From: Amyloporia xantha
Lineage: Eukaryota; Basidiomycota; Agaricomycetes; Polyporales; Adustoporiaceae
Direction: 5' to 3'
Assembly (NCBI GenBank): GCA_036971615.1
Contig: JAYKKR010000037.1
Location: 124,001 to 188,000, forward strand
DNA length: 64,000 nucleotides
Shown in pieces: positions 10,851 through 24,200 of the stretch. Position 1 is the stretch's first letter. Each line of letters begins with the position of its first letter. Under the pieces are notes generated by a model, which saw nothing but the letters and a program-made list of their open reading frames with translations, made no database searches and was not told the origin of the DNA. The translations under genes were made by a program, and so were the position numbers.

Positions 10851-13800
10851 GGCCCATGAGCGACGTTGACACAAGAATACAACGAAAGGGATCCGGACGA
10901 CGATGCATGCTAGTCTCCCTTTAATCACGTGCATACAGTTCGCTGCCCCATGTTCATTGGTGATTGCCTCGATCGCAATAAGCCAGCCTATGGAATGGAT
11001 CCAGCCAGTCTTCGCAAACGCGCCGCGGCGTTGATCGTCGTCCAGCTCTCGCCTCTTTCCCAACCCAACGCAGTGCTACGCGCACCCTCCTCACGTCGCC
11101 TCCTCTCGTCTGGTCCGTCTCCGAGCTCCGTCTTCCGTCTCTCGCTGTCCTCCGGCCTCCGTCTCTTACTGCTCCCTGTCTGTTTCTCTGCCCACGCTCT
11201 GCGCCCTGCAAATCCATTCCTCGCAACGTCCGCTCTCACAGTGTATTCATCCAACCCACGTCGCGTTCACCACGTCCTATCGCCTACGAGCAGCAGGACA
11301 CAGCGAATGCACTCCAGCCGAACGGGCATAACAGTGGCGCTCACTCTCCTCTCTCGCCCACCTCCGTCGCTGCGTTGAGCTACTTCGCTAGCTCCTCCGC
11401 TCTGTGCTCGCTCAGGTGCCCCCGCTTCATCCCGCGTCCCTCGACTTCGCTTGCCCGAGCACGCACTGGTAAAAGCTCCAGCGGTGAGGGATATGCAAGC
11501 AGCCCTGTGTAGCCGGTATGCCTATTCCCGTGTTCCTTACGCTCTTTGCTCACAGACCCGGCCTCTGTCCGTAGACAGTCATTCCCCTGCAGCTAGTCTC
11601 CTCCCGCCCTCATTCTTCAGCATTCGAACTACGCGCATACGTCCATCCCGTGCAGCCAACGTCGCTCAGCAAACCGCACGCACACATTGCCGTAAATGCA
11701 CGCAGTACGCAGCGCGAATGTCCCCCCGAACGGGCCAGTGGCGCTCAATATTGCGAGCGTCTGGATACCAGCACCCCGGTGAGCACAGATGCCCGCTATG
11801 TGCGCGGGACACATCGTGCGCGTGTCCGTACGCAGCCGACGCCAAGAGCGACGCGAGAGAGCTGCGCTGGATAGGCGTAGTTCTCATGGCATCAGGCGCA
11901 CGCGCGCTGCGAGGAATCCGCCGTCGGTACGTCATGAACATAATTATACTTTGTTTCTATTTACACGTTTGCCTAACCAAGCATCGACGATCGCCGTCCC
12001 TCCCCTTGCAGGCCTCTACTCTCGACGCTCACATGTCCCCACCCGCAGCCGACCACACCCACGCGCTGTGCGCTGGCACTAGCACCCCTAGACAGCCTTC
12101 CCCGTCCCCATCGGCGCGCTTTGCTCATCGAACATCAAGCACGGGGTGCATAGCCGAATACGAACGAGCGCATCCATGGCACAAACGCGTACCGCGCGTC
12201 GTTACATCGTATGGCAAGACGAGAGTGGGGGCGCGTGAACTGACAGCCAAAGGGATGCGCGCCGGTGCCCTCGCTCCCCCAGCGCGGCTTGTTCGCTGCG
12301 TACGGTCCCGGTCCGAGTCAGACTTCAAGACCATCAGTGCAGCCCACCCCGCACCGTCCGCTGTCCACTGCGGAACGCTCGTCTGAGCATTGACAGCGTG
12401 TCTCACGGACAGATTCGGTCCCTGGCGACGACGGCGAGATCGCGCGCCTTGTCGCTCAGGGTCCTGCTCGTGCTTGCTGTCCGGGGCGCACTCGCGCGGG
12501 AGAGCGTTCGCGTCCAGGAGGGGGCAGTCTTCCTCACGAACGAGAGCCGCTCTCGCTCTTGGCGTGTGCGCTTGCCCGTGGAGCGCGCTCCTCTTGCGTG
12601 GTCTACTACTCGAAGCTTCGACTATTGCCCGATGTACGCTCTCCCTGCGTCATCGTACATTCCGGCTTCCCCGTCGGCCTGATGCTCCCTTTGTCCATTC
12701 GCGCGCCCTCTACCATCCCCTCTCTCCTCGCTGTCAACGCATGCACGGTGTCCGTGCCAAACTACGATAACGCGAACCAATAGCAGACCGGCGCGCTGCA
12801 CATCTCTACACCGCGTAGAGACGCGCTCTCCCCGTCCGATCACTTGAACAGCGGCAGCGCGATACCCCGCGTGACTCCCCTTTTTACGATCGTATCGCCC
12901 TGCGCCCGCCACTCATTTCTCGCTGTCATCCCCCAAGCACAACCGCGATCAAGTAGACGATCGGCTCGTGCCCGGTGCGTCCAAAACACGAACTAACCAC
13001 TCATGTAGTATTTACAGCGCGCCGTAACACTCAGATTCCGCCCGTCCGTCCGTCACTCGCTGTCTGTGCACAAGTGATGATGCGTCGCCCCCGCTAGCGT
13101 CGAACACCGCGTGATTCAAGCCGCGCGAATCCCGGCTCTGCGGACGACGGGCGGACTTCGTCGAGAGGGAGGGCGGGCGGCGCTTCGCTCAGAGGGACAA
13201 GCCGTGATCGTGGATCGTTCGGCGCGAGTGAGGGCGGATACCGAGAGCGAGAGCGAGGGCGAGTACGGTATGGGCGTGCGTGAGCGAGCGATGCTCGTCG
13301 GGCAGCCAGCTGAGAGGTAGCCAGTAGTATCTAACATTCCATGTAAATACGTTCAATCAGTTTCATTCAATACATGAGTCCGGTGACAGACGAAAACCCA
13401 CCGTCAGATCGGACCGACATGAACGTCGGCGCATGAGGTACGGACGTATTGCGCTTGCGGGTACGTCCGCACAGGCCGTGGTACGCGATGTTAGCAACGC
13501 GAATGCGTTCGCAATCCCCACATCTGGCAGGCAGCGCGTGCTTATGCGCACCTAATATTCAACCTGTAGATTTACCAGCTGTAATGACAAGAGGCCTGGG
13601 AGGGGAGGCTCGAGTCCTGTCAGCCAGCATGACATTTCCGTCCATAACGACTACTCACCAGAGCCGGAGAAGGACACCCTCGCAGCCGTTATGAGCGACA
13701 CCGTCAGCAGCTGACGGGGCGCGTTCGTGCGGGTGCGCCGTGAATGAGCGACGCACGGGTATGCCATCGGATTGGTTGGCAAGACCTGCCCGCGTTTACG

Positions 13801-16800
13801 GACCGGGGCAGGGTGTTCGGCATACGTCGAGACGAACATGGGAGCGCGGGCACTGTGTTGGCTGTCGGAAGATGCTGAGCGTGGATTGAGCATTGCCTAT
13901 TGGGAAGAATTGAATGTGATAAACGTACCGCCGTGCTCCTCGTCATAAACAAGGAATCGGAACGCGGCCGTGGGCTGAAGGAACAGTGAGCAGCAAGGAG
14001 GGAACGATGAGCAAACTCACCGTCAACACGACGAACGCGTATCGAGGAGGGGACGCGACAGCGTAGCGAGAGCCGAACGAGCGGATGATGAGAGCAGCAG
14101 TGGAGAGATAGAAGAGGGAGAGGAGAGACGGTGAAGAGGGAAAAGGAGAGGAGACCAGTGCTGACCTTAATCACCCGTTGCACCCCAGCTTATATCCTCC
14201 CCAGCATCGCCTTCTCACGCCAGATCGCCCCACCCCATTGTTCTCCCGTCTGCATCCGGATCCTCGCATCCAGTATCCGCAATGTCGTACGCGCAGAGCA
14301 ACCGCTTGAGGGCTGACGGCACGCCAAGGATTCGCATTCAAAGCGAAACGGCGGTGTTCGCCGTGAAACCGCCCGTGCGCGTATTCCGACGCGATCGATC
14401 AAATTGCGAAGCACAGACGCGCCACTAGATGCGCCCGGCGGAACGGTGGATGGAAGGCAGCCAGGAGGACAGGATCCAGCCGGTTGGCGAATATCCCGCT
14501 CCGTCCGTCACGCCTTGAGGATTCAGGCAAGGAGCTCCTCTTCTTCGATGGGCGCGCAACAGCCTTGAAGTGGGGTCAGCAAGCTCGTGGAGGATAGCAT
14601 TAGGACGAACTCACCATTGCGTGTATCCTGCGATTCTTCGCGACAGCTTGTACAATCCCCGGAGCACCACACCCAGGGACCGACGTTTGCTCGCTTGTAT
14701 TCTCGCCACTTAGCAAGCCGAGATGTAATCCATTGGTCCTGAAATCAATAGAGCCGGAACATGGGATGAGTAGGCAGACAGTCGAATTAGCTACACGTTC
14801 CATAATCGCTGACTTACGCGAGACGCCGCGCTGCGTTACGTGTCTTGAAAGAACCAACCTTGGTCAATACCAAGACGTCACAGCACCCATAGAGAATGCA
14901 ATGCACGATATTCAAACCATGAAGTCATTTCTAATTCACCGTTGAGTTTTCAAGGCAAGTCTCTGCGAGCGGTGCAGCCCTTCCCTGATACTGGCCAGGC
15001 CATACGTTCCGTGAACGACTGACAGCTACTGGCTGAAAGAGCGGGATTAGATCAGCAATTCTATAAATATGCAACGAGATCACATACACGTCGAAGAAGC
15101 ACTGTGAATCGCTTTCGGGTATGTACGTCGGTGTAGATACTGCCAGTGCGGAAGCATCATGGCAGCGAGAAGTAGCGCCGCAATTAGGTTTGACATACCG
15201 AGTCCATCAGAAAGAACGGAAGTACAAACGAATATTGTGAAACACCGCGAAGCCATGACCACAATCACGGCGATCGAGCGCTGAACGCGAACCGGACTGA
15301 CGTCTTGCGCTTGCCGTCTTCTCTGGATCTGTCGGATTTGCGGCAGAGACATCTCAATGTCACGGATAGCAGCAATACTGCGTGTTCTTCTTCATTTGTT
15401 CATACGGTAGAGTACTATCGCGAATATAATTATCTACGGGGCTACATACTCATGTCAGTAAAGGGATACGAAAGTGTATCAACAAAGGAATACGCACGCT
15501 ATAGTGCTTTCACACCTGTTACAATCCAACTGCTGCAATCCAAATCACCCCGCATCTCTTGGCGGCTGCTCCCTCTGTCGGCTGCTAAGTGAGCCCCGGC
15601 ACGCTCCTATATGCGCTGTGACAAGGAATGCCGGTGTTCCCTCAGTCCTGTCAAAACTGAGATTCTCCGAAAATAATCAGCGAGAAATAGGTGAAATACA
15701 TGTGACGGTAAAATACATACATGGGTGTGACATCTAAGCGGGATGCGGAGATGGAGCAATCTTAGAATTGATCCGCTTCGAGTCAAATAGTCCGATTCTG
15801 CGCTTGCTAAGATAACGAGGTGCGAATAGAGGCGAGGTCATGTTAACATGAGCCTCGAGCTGAGATCGGCTGAAATCCCAGAAAATGTAATTATCGTCGT
15901 TGTCTGGGTGAGTGTGAAGTTCAGAGTAGTGGAGAACAGAGGATATTTTTAGCCCAGCCAAGATGAGATAGAGCACGAGAGAACCGGAGCAATTCAGCGC
16001 GAGTTTCAGTCCGAATCATGGTAAGAGAATACCACTGATCGCCGGTCACAATCACCTGCCAGAGCAAATGGGGAGCAATTCACATTCAAAGAAAACATGT
16101 CAGTGCAAGAGCAGACGGTCGATGTAATACTAGTGAGGTGGACAGTAAAACCTCCTACTTGGAGGAGAAAGCAGAAAGGTTCGGACTCGGAGGACGTTTT
16201 GCGGGTTGTGGCTGAAACTCAATTGGGTTAGGTGTCTAATCAAGATCGCGCTCACTCTCAGAGTCTCGCTCGAACTTCATCCAGCTCTCGTACGTCCATG
16301 CTGAACGTTATTCAGTACTATCTGGGCAGCACATTCATCTGAATACCCTGCTTCTGTCATTCAGTGGTACTCGGATGGCTCAATCAATTTCTGCTCGGCT
16401 TCTCATCCAATTCGGCAGGTTCAGCTCAGTCCCCGGCAGATACTCAGGCTTACGCATACTCGGCAGCACAGTGAGAACGGGACCATACTAGTGCTATGTG
16501 TAACAGAGCAGCACCATTCTCCGATCAGTCCATAGGTTTACTGTGTGAGTTGTGGCGATGTGGTGTTGTCTTTGATGCAGCAGCAGACCCGGAGCTGTGC
16601 TTGGCTCAGTCCTCATGAGCTGTGAAACAGAGGTATATTGAAGTCTTCCACAACTCCATGTAAGATTCTAATCATTAGTTTCAAATTTCTACCTGTTGCT
16701 GTGAGCTGTGCACCTTCGCTGCCGTCAGAATTTGAATTACTAAAGCCTGAGGATTATCTTATCAGCAACTTGAGCATTGGACGGCTGTGGACTGATCTAT

Positions 16801-19800
16801 GACACATGTGATCACTCACCAAACGTGACAGAAACCCTAGTCTCAGGTTACTTAAATTTATTGTGATGAGGTGAAACAATCATCTTGGAACTGCGAACGG
16901 CACAAATGCTATGCGAAGCTGAGTTCAACGTAAATGTATTCTGATAATCACTTGAGAATTTGTCAACATGTCAACGGTTGCAAAATTCACACGGTAAATT
17001 CCAAAAATCAAATTAATCAGTGGTAACCATCAGCTCATCAAGCGCTTGATGCATTTCACTTGGCACATAGACTGCCGAACATCAGACTGGCTGTCTACGC
17101 GCTAAGTGAAAGATCTGAGTGCAGCTCCAAGTCTGACTACAGGCCTACACTCCGCCGATGTCATGTATATAAGACCACATACAGTATGACCATCAGGCAA
17201 AGCTTATATTTCCCTGCCCCGCTATTATGCTTGCGCATTCCAGCAACATCTTTTGCTCCTGTACTGATCTACTCAGCAAATATGGCATGCGGTGACCCAT
17301 GCACTGGCACTTTGTAAGTGACTGACATACTACTCCGAGACTTGAGCTGATTGTAGTCTCTTACCTTAGCTTCAGTGGTCAGTTGGCGAGGATCAAACTG
17401 TGTATGGATGTGCTGCAGTTACCATCCTAAAGTCGGCAATGACTTGTCGCTATTCTAGTATCATTCCTTCAGGTAAGCAGAAGCACGATCACACGTGATC
17501 GTGTCCTGACTGGGTCATTTTACAGAGGATGCTGAATGCACGCATCGCGCGTCTGGACTGGAAGAATAGACAGTATGTACGCTTCCTACCGCTCTTGGGC
17601 CCGTATGCGCCAGGAGTCGGACACGATCATCTAGCGCACTTAGCCATGGTCAGAGCAACGATCGAGCAGAAACGGTCCGTTTCCGATCATAGCACAATCC
17701 ATCCAACACCGGACGACAAGCTCGTAGACGGCGTGGCTCTGACTCTGGCATGCAATTCACAACGACGCAGCTTCACAAGTCCACGCGGACCGTTCATCGT
17801 GTACGGTGCTAGGATTTGTTCTCCAAGAATGAGGCTGAGGCTGGGGGACGACAGTCAGCTGCGGACGGCGTACAGCCGGCTGGTGTGTTATGTGGCACGG
17901 TGAGTTTGAATACGCATTCTGTTTGGAGTCTTCTTGAAGATTGCCAAGCTGACACCTGACTTAGATCTTTGTGGCTCGACGTCAAACGGACACGTGCAGA
18001 CGTCCATCAATGAAGCCAAGGCAGGCAAGGTACGTCTGCATATCTGACGTTCACTCGCATTGGGGCTGACCTCGGCTGCCAGTGGGTAGTTTCTACTATT
18101 CTACGATCTCGCAGTGTCTACAGCTTGGATATTGGAGACTGCGTGTGTGGCCAGAGTGCATGGGACCCTCGTCCTGTCCCTCTTTCCGCGACCGGATAGT
18201 TCCAGTCGAAGTGGACAGCATCTAGCGAGAGCTGCCTCGCGTACCGTTCGTCCGGCGCTCAGGCAAACGACAGGTGCATCTCAATGGAGCAGACGGCCGG
18301 ACGGCTGGCTGGCTATCCAAAGTCGCTGGACGACAGGCGTACGCCTAGTGCTATCGCCCTGCACTGGTTACCGTGGTCAGTGTAGACTTGCGTCCGCAAG
18401 TTTCTTCCTCCTCGCAGTGGTGATCGGTGCTCGGAGCTCGGATCCGGCTCCGGATGGGATGCTGGACGTTGAATGAGCGCGAGCTCCACGAAAAGGCAGG
18501 TTCCTTGATTCGCGTCATCCCATTCTGGAACTGACCGTCTCGTTTCTTGTTTTGACAGCGTGCGAGTTCTGTCTACAGCTCGTGCACTAGACCTCGCACT
18601 GCGTGGGTTGACTTGCAGGTTGAGGATCGGCTCAGCAGCAGCCCCCGCAGTGCGAACAGTTTCCAATGGACAATGGACAACATTGGTCCATTCACGTCTG
18701 CACTGGACCAGACACAACGACCGGACGATGTGGATGCCGGACGGCGTGGGATACTAGCCATGCGAACGTCAAACGAGTGTCGAGAAAAGAGAGGCATCAC
18801 ATTCGATTCTTAGACGGTATGTTGTTTCCGTCTGATATCCTGCTTGAGCCGGGAGCTGACTGCTGGCATTTCGTGTTCCAGAGGTCACTGAACGAACAAC
18901 TTGGATGCCGGATGGCGTGGGATAGCTACGCAAACGTCGAAACGAATGTCGAGAACGGAGAGGCATCACATTCGATTAGAAGCGCTTGTTCTGTAGGATC
19001 TGCGCAATGTTCTACGGTATGTTCTTTCTATCTGAAATCCTTTGGAGCCGGGAGCTGACTGCTGGATTTTGCTTTCCAGAGGTCTCTCCCCGTCGCCAGT
19101 CATAGACACGCGATGTCCGAGTCTGGGCCAGGGTAGACGAATTTCGCGTCCCGAAGGACTTCACTCGTCGCCAGCTCCCTGCCACACATTCGCGACGTCC
19201 ACCGCTGCTCAGTCCAACTGGATAGATTGCACATCGGGAACGAGTTGTGTTCGAATCGATGCGCCAATCGGATCCGCGGACATTGGACGGCGGAACGACT
19301 GAAGACGCCGGCGATCTGCCGCGAGCACCACGATGGAAGGCTGCATGCTTCGCGTGCAGCATCGCCATATGCCGCGAAATGGGTAAATTGCGATGTCTGG
19401 CGGAGGAGTCTCTGCGCGTGAGGGGGAGCGACTCGACTCCGAGATGCTGCGCAGGGTGGACTACGAAGCGGAAGGAACAGACAGGAAAAGGAGGGGAGGG
19501 GGTGGTGAGCAACAAATAGATGGGAAGGGGAGGGGATGGAGTGGAAGGAACATACAGGAGAGGGAGTGGAAGGAATGTACAGGAGAGGGAGTGGAAGGAA
19601 TGTACAGGAGAGGGAGAGCATACTTTCGATTTTTGGCTGGACATGCACGCGTGCTGACTTCAAATATATTTCGTCGTACGTACACGGATTGTAGCTACGC
19701 CGACACAGGACGTCATCTGCAGGCACGCCGCGGCTGATCTCCTTTTCTTCCATCGTCCGCGCCCAGATCTAGCTCGTCGTTCAGAGCCGTTTGCTGCAGG

Positions 19801-20744
19801 AGGAGCCGCGTGCGCAGTAGAAATCACGAAACATACCCGCCTGCAGCGACTGCAGCGCTTCATCTTGTCTTCCGCTATCTTGCACTCCTGCTCGATCTCT
19901 AGCCGAGAACGCGAGTCTTTACCCAGGTCAATGTACTTGTCGATAGCCATGTTCCACAGGTCCGAGCGCCGTTGTCCTTCGACCTTGCTGACCTGCTTCT
20001 CCCATGGGCTATGCGCGGAGGGGTACCGTAAGGATGGGCAATCTGCGATAAAGAACACGAGCTCACATAGGGAATGTCCCTACCCTCCCGTGCAGGCCAG
20101 CGTACATGAAAGCAGGATCCACCAGATCAGACTTGACTAGCGTGTCTGTGACTTTGGCCAAAGTTTCCTGTCGTTTTGCGCGTACTTCCTCGCTGAGCTC
20201 CGGCTCGCTGTCGTCGTCCGACCCGTATCCCTGCTGCAAGCGTATCTGTCGCCTCAACATATCCATAGGGTCGTCCCTTGTGGTGATGATCTTGATGCGC
20301 TGAAGACGCTCGTCCCACCCCTCCCACGTCTCGAAGTCCCGCCGCTTGCAGCACTTCCGGAACACCTTCTGCGAACCGCACATGCACAAGATGTCCGGCG
20401 GATACGGCCTCGGGTTCGTCGCGTGACATTCAGAGAGCAGCTTTCCAGACCAGCAAGGACATGGTCGAGCCGGTCTCGGCGGGAGACTCAGGCTCGATGC
20501 TGTGCGGAGTAGCGATGCCAGCTTCGTTACGTCTGCGGCGGTATGAGTTGTCTCAAAAGGCGGGATGCCCGACGGTGGCACTCGCGCTCCGCAACGGAGA
20601 AGCAGCTCCATGAGCGTCCAATCCACAGCCAGCCATGCCGGCATAAATGGGTAGGCGCGGTTATACATCGAGATGTTTACGTCTGCGCCCTGCTCGATCA
20701 GCAAGATAGCGATCTTCTTGATGCGCCGGCGGGTGTGCACCTGA
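10372..20744. repeat. Unit copy 2
   Basis: Complete unit, essentially identical to copies 1 and 3 apart from homopolymer lengths and one missing base at about 16602. Confidence 0.95.
10851..19712. other. Intergenic part of unit copy 2
   Basis: Repeats the layout of copy 1: GC-rich non-coding block to ~14515, AT-richer block to ~17165, TATATAAG at 17166, the candidate spliced transcript from ~17193, the duplicated exon-intron cassette at 18733-19085 and the 25 bp minisatellite at 19539-19613. No additional gene is supported. Confidence 0.7.
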
Positions 20745-21223
20745 CGGTCCTCGGCGTCAGGGTCGTCTGGCACGCGACAGTACGTGGCGAGCATCTTGAG
20801 GGCGACGAAGAGCGCGGTTGCGCCCTCGCTGTCTTGCTGGTCGATGTCCACCCCGAGACGAATGCACTCGTACGCAAGGGGCACGTCGCCGAACTTGGCG
20901 GCAAAGTGCAAGAACGTGCGCTGCTCGATTTCGGCGAACTCCTTCCACATTTCGTTGTAGAGCCGTCTTTCTGGATTCAGAGGAAGCCAACGCCGGCAGA
21001 ACACGAGCGGACTGCCATCGCCGGCGTCCTCGCTGTTCGAGAGCAGCTCGTTGCGGAAGGAGATGTAAGGCTGCCAGAAGATGAATGAGTCTTTGATCCC
21101 GCGTGGATCTCTGCGCAGCTCCTCGAGCAGGTCCTGGGGTAGATATGTGTTCACGTCATGCAGATTCAGAGGAAGCAGAAATTCGTCCGTTATTATTGGC
21201 GTGCTCGAGCGCGGGACTTGCAT
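19713..21223 (-). CDS. Ankyrin-repeat / SEC-C protein (copy 3 junction)
   Basis: Same three-exon gene as at 9340-10850, with introns at 20066-20009 and 19836-19794. The predicted 469-residue protein is identical to that copy over everything compared: same ankyrin segment, same two SEC-C motifs, same curtailed MYND start. Perfect protein identity across 10 kb-spaced copies points to very recent duplication or ongoing gene conversion. Confidence 0.88.
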
Positions 21224-24200
21224 GGCCCATGAGCGACGTTGACACAAGAATACAACGAAAGGGATCCGGACGACGATGCATGCTAGTCTCCCTTTAATCA
21301 CGTGCATACAGTTCGCTGCCCCATGTTCATTGGTGATTGCCTCGATCGCAATAAGCCAGCCTATGGAATGGATCCAGCCAGTCTTCGCAAACGCGCCGCG
21401 GCGTTGATCGTCGTCCAGCTCTCGCCTCTTTCCCAACCCAACGCAGTGCTACGCGCACCCTCCTCACGTCGCCTCCTCTCGTCTGGTCCGTCTCCGAGCT
21501 CCGTCTTCCGTCTCTCGCTGTCCTCCGGCCTCCGTCTCTTACTGCTCCCTGTCTGTTTCTCTGCCCACGCTCTGCGCCCTGCAAATCCATTCCTCGCAAC
21601 GTCCGCTCTCACAGTGTATTCATCCAACCCACGTCGCGTTCACCACGTCCTATCGCCTACGAGCAGCAGGACACAGCGAATGCACTCCAGCCGAACGGGC
21701 ATAACAGTGGCGCTCACTCTCCTCTCTCGCCCACCTCCGTCGCTGCGTTGAGCTACTTCGCTAGCTCCTCCGCTCTGTGCTCGCTCAGGTGCCCCCGCTT
21801 CATCCCGCGTCCCTCGACTTCGCTTGCCCGAGCACGCACTGGTAAAAGCTCCAGCGGTGAGGGATATGCAAGCAGCCCTGTGTAGCCGGTATGCCTATTC
21901 CCGTGTTCCTTACGCTCTTTGCTCACAGACCCGGCCTCTGTCCGTAGACAGTCATTCCCCTGCAGCTAGTCTCCTCCCGCCCTCATTCTTCAGCATTCGA
22001 ACTACGCGCATACGTCCATCCCGTGCAGCCAACGTCGCTCAGCAAACCGCACGCACACATTGCCGTAAATGCACGCAGTACGCAGCGCGAATGTCCCCCG
22101 AACGGGCCAGTGGCGCTCAATATTGCGAGCGTCTGGATACCAGCACCCCGGTGAGCACAGATGCCCGCTATGTGCGCGGGACACATCGTGCGCGTGTCCG
22201 TACGCAGCCGACGCCAAGAGCGACGCGAGAGAGCTGCGCTGGATAGGCGTAGTTCTCATGGCATCAGGCGCACGCGCGCTGCGAGGAATCCGCCGTCGGT
22301 ACGTCATGAACATAATTATACTTTGTTTCTATTTACACGTTTGCCTAACCAAGCATCGACGATCGCCGTCCCTCCCCTTGCAGGCCTCTACTCTCGACGC
22401 TCACATGTCCCCACCCGCAGCCGACCACACCCACGCGCTGTGCGCTGGCACTAGCACCCCTAGACAGCCTTCCCCGTCCCCATCGGCGCGCTTTGCTCAT
22501 CGAACATCAAGCACGGGGTGCATAGCCGAATACGAACGAGCGCATCCATGGCACAAACGCGTACCGCGCGTCGTTACATCGTATGGCAAGACGAGAGTGG
22601 GGGCGCGTGAACTGACAGCCAAAGGGATGCGCGCCGGTGCCCTCGCTCCCCCAGCGCGGCTTGTTCGCTGCGTACGGTCCCGGTCCGAGTCAGACTTCAA
22701 GACCATCAGTGCAGCCCACCCCGCACCGTCCGCTGTCCACTGCGGAACGCTCGTCTGAGCATTGACAGCGTGTCTCACGGACAGATTCGGTCCCTGGCGA
22801 CGACGGCGAGATCGCGCGCCTTGTCGCTCAGGGTCCTGCTCGTGCTTGCTGTCCGGGGCGCACTCGCGCGGGAGAGCGTTCGCGTCCAGGAGGGGGCAGT
22901 CTTCCTCACGAACGAGAGCCGCTCTCGCTCTTGGCGTGTGCGCTTGCCCGTGGAGCGCGCTCCTCTTGCGTGGTCTACTACTCGAAGCTTCGACTATTGC
23001 CCGATGTACGCTCTCCCTGCGTCATCGTACATTCCGGCTTCCCCGTCGGCCTGATGCTCCCTTTGTCCATTCGCGCGCCCTCTACCATCCCCTCTCTCCT
23101 CGCTGTCAACGCATGCACGGTGTCCGTGCCAAACTACGATAACGCGAACCAATAGCAGACCGGCGCGCTGCACATCTCTACACCGCGTAGAGACGCGCTC
23201 TCCCCGTCCGATCACTTGAACAGCGGCAGCGCGATACCCCGCGTGACTCCCCTTTTTACGATCGTATCGCCCTGCGCCCGCCACTCATTTCTCGCTGTCA
23301 TCCCCCAAGCACAACCGCGATCAAGTAGACGATCGGCTCGTGCCCGGTGCGTCCAAAACACGAACTAACCACTCATGTAGTATTTACAGCGCGCCGTAAC
23401 ACTCAGATTCCGCCCGTCCGTCCGTCACTCGCTGTCTGTGCACAAGTGATGATGCGTCGCCCCCGCTAGCGTCGAACACCGCGTGATTCAAGCCGCGCGA
23501 ATCCCGGCTCTGCGGACGACGGGCGGACTTCGTCGAGAGGGAGGGCGGGCGGCGCTTCGCTCAGAGGGACAAGCCGTGATCGTGGATCGTTCGGCGCGAG
23601 TGAGGGCGGATACCGAGAGCGAGAGCGAGGGCGAGTACGGTATGGGCGTGCGTGAGCGAGCGATGCTCGTCGGGCAGCCAGCTGAGAGGTAGCCAGTAGT
23701 ATCTAACATTCCATGTAAATACGTTCAATCAGTTTCATTCAATACATGAGTCCGGTGACAGACGAAAACCCACCGTCAGATCGGACCGACATGAACGTCG
23801 GCGCATGAGGTACGGACGTATTGCGCTTGCGGGTACGTCCGCACAGGCCGTGGTACGCGATGTTAGCAACGCGAATGCGTTCGCAATCCCCACATCTGGC
23901 AGGCAGCGCGTGCTTATGCGCACCTAATATTCAACCTGTAGATTTACCAGCTGTAATGACAAGAGGCCTGGGAGGGGAGGCTCGAGTCCTGTCAGCCAGC
24001 ATGACATTTCCGTCCATAACGACTACTCACCAGAGCCGGAGAAGGACACCCTCGCAGCCGTTATGAGCGACACCGTCAGCAGCTGACGGGGCGCGTTCGT
24101 GCGGGTGCGCCGTGAATGAGCGACGCACGGGTATGCCATCGGATTGGTTGGCAAGACCTGCCCGCGTTTACGGACCGGGGCAGGGTGTTCGGCATACGTC

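Noticed and set aside
11451..12386. 311-codon plus-strand frame in the GC-rich part of the unit
   Set aside because: It is split into two frames in copies 1 and 3 by a C5/C6 difference, has no recognisable motif, and the whole block is open on both strands because of its high GC.
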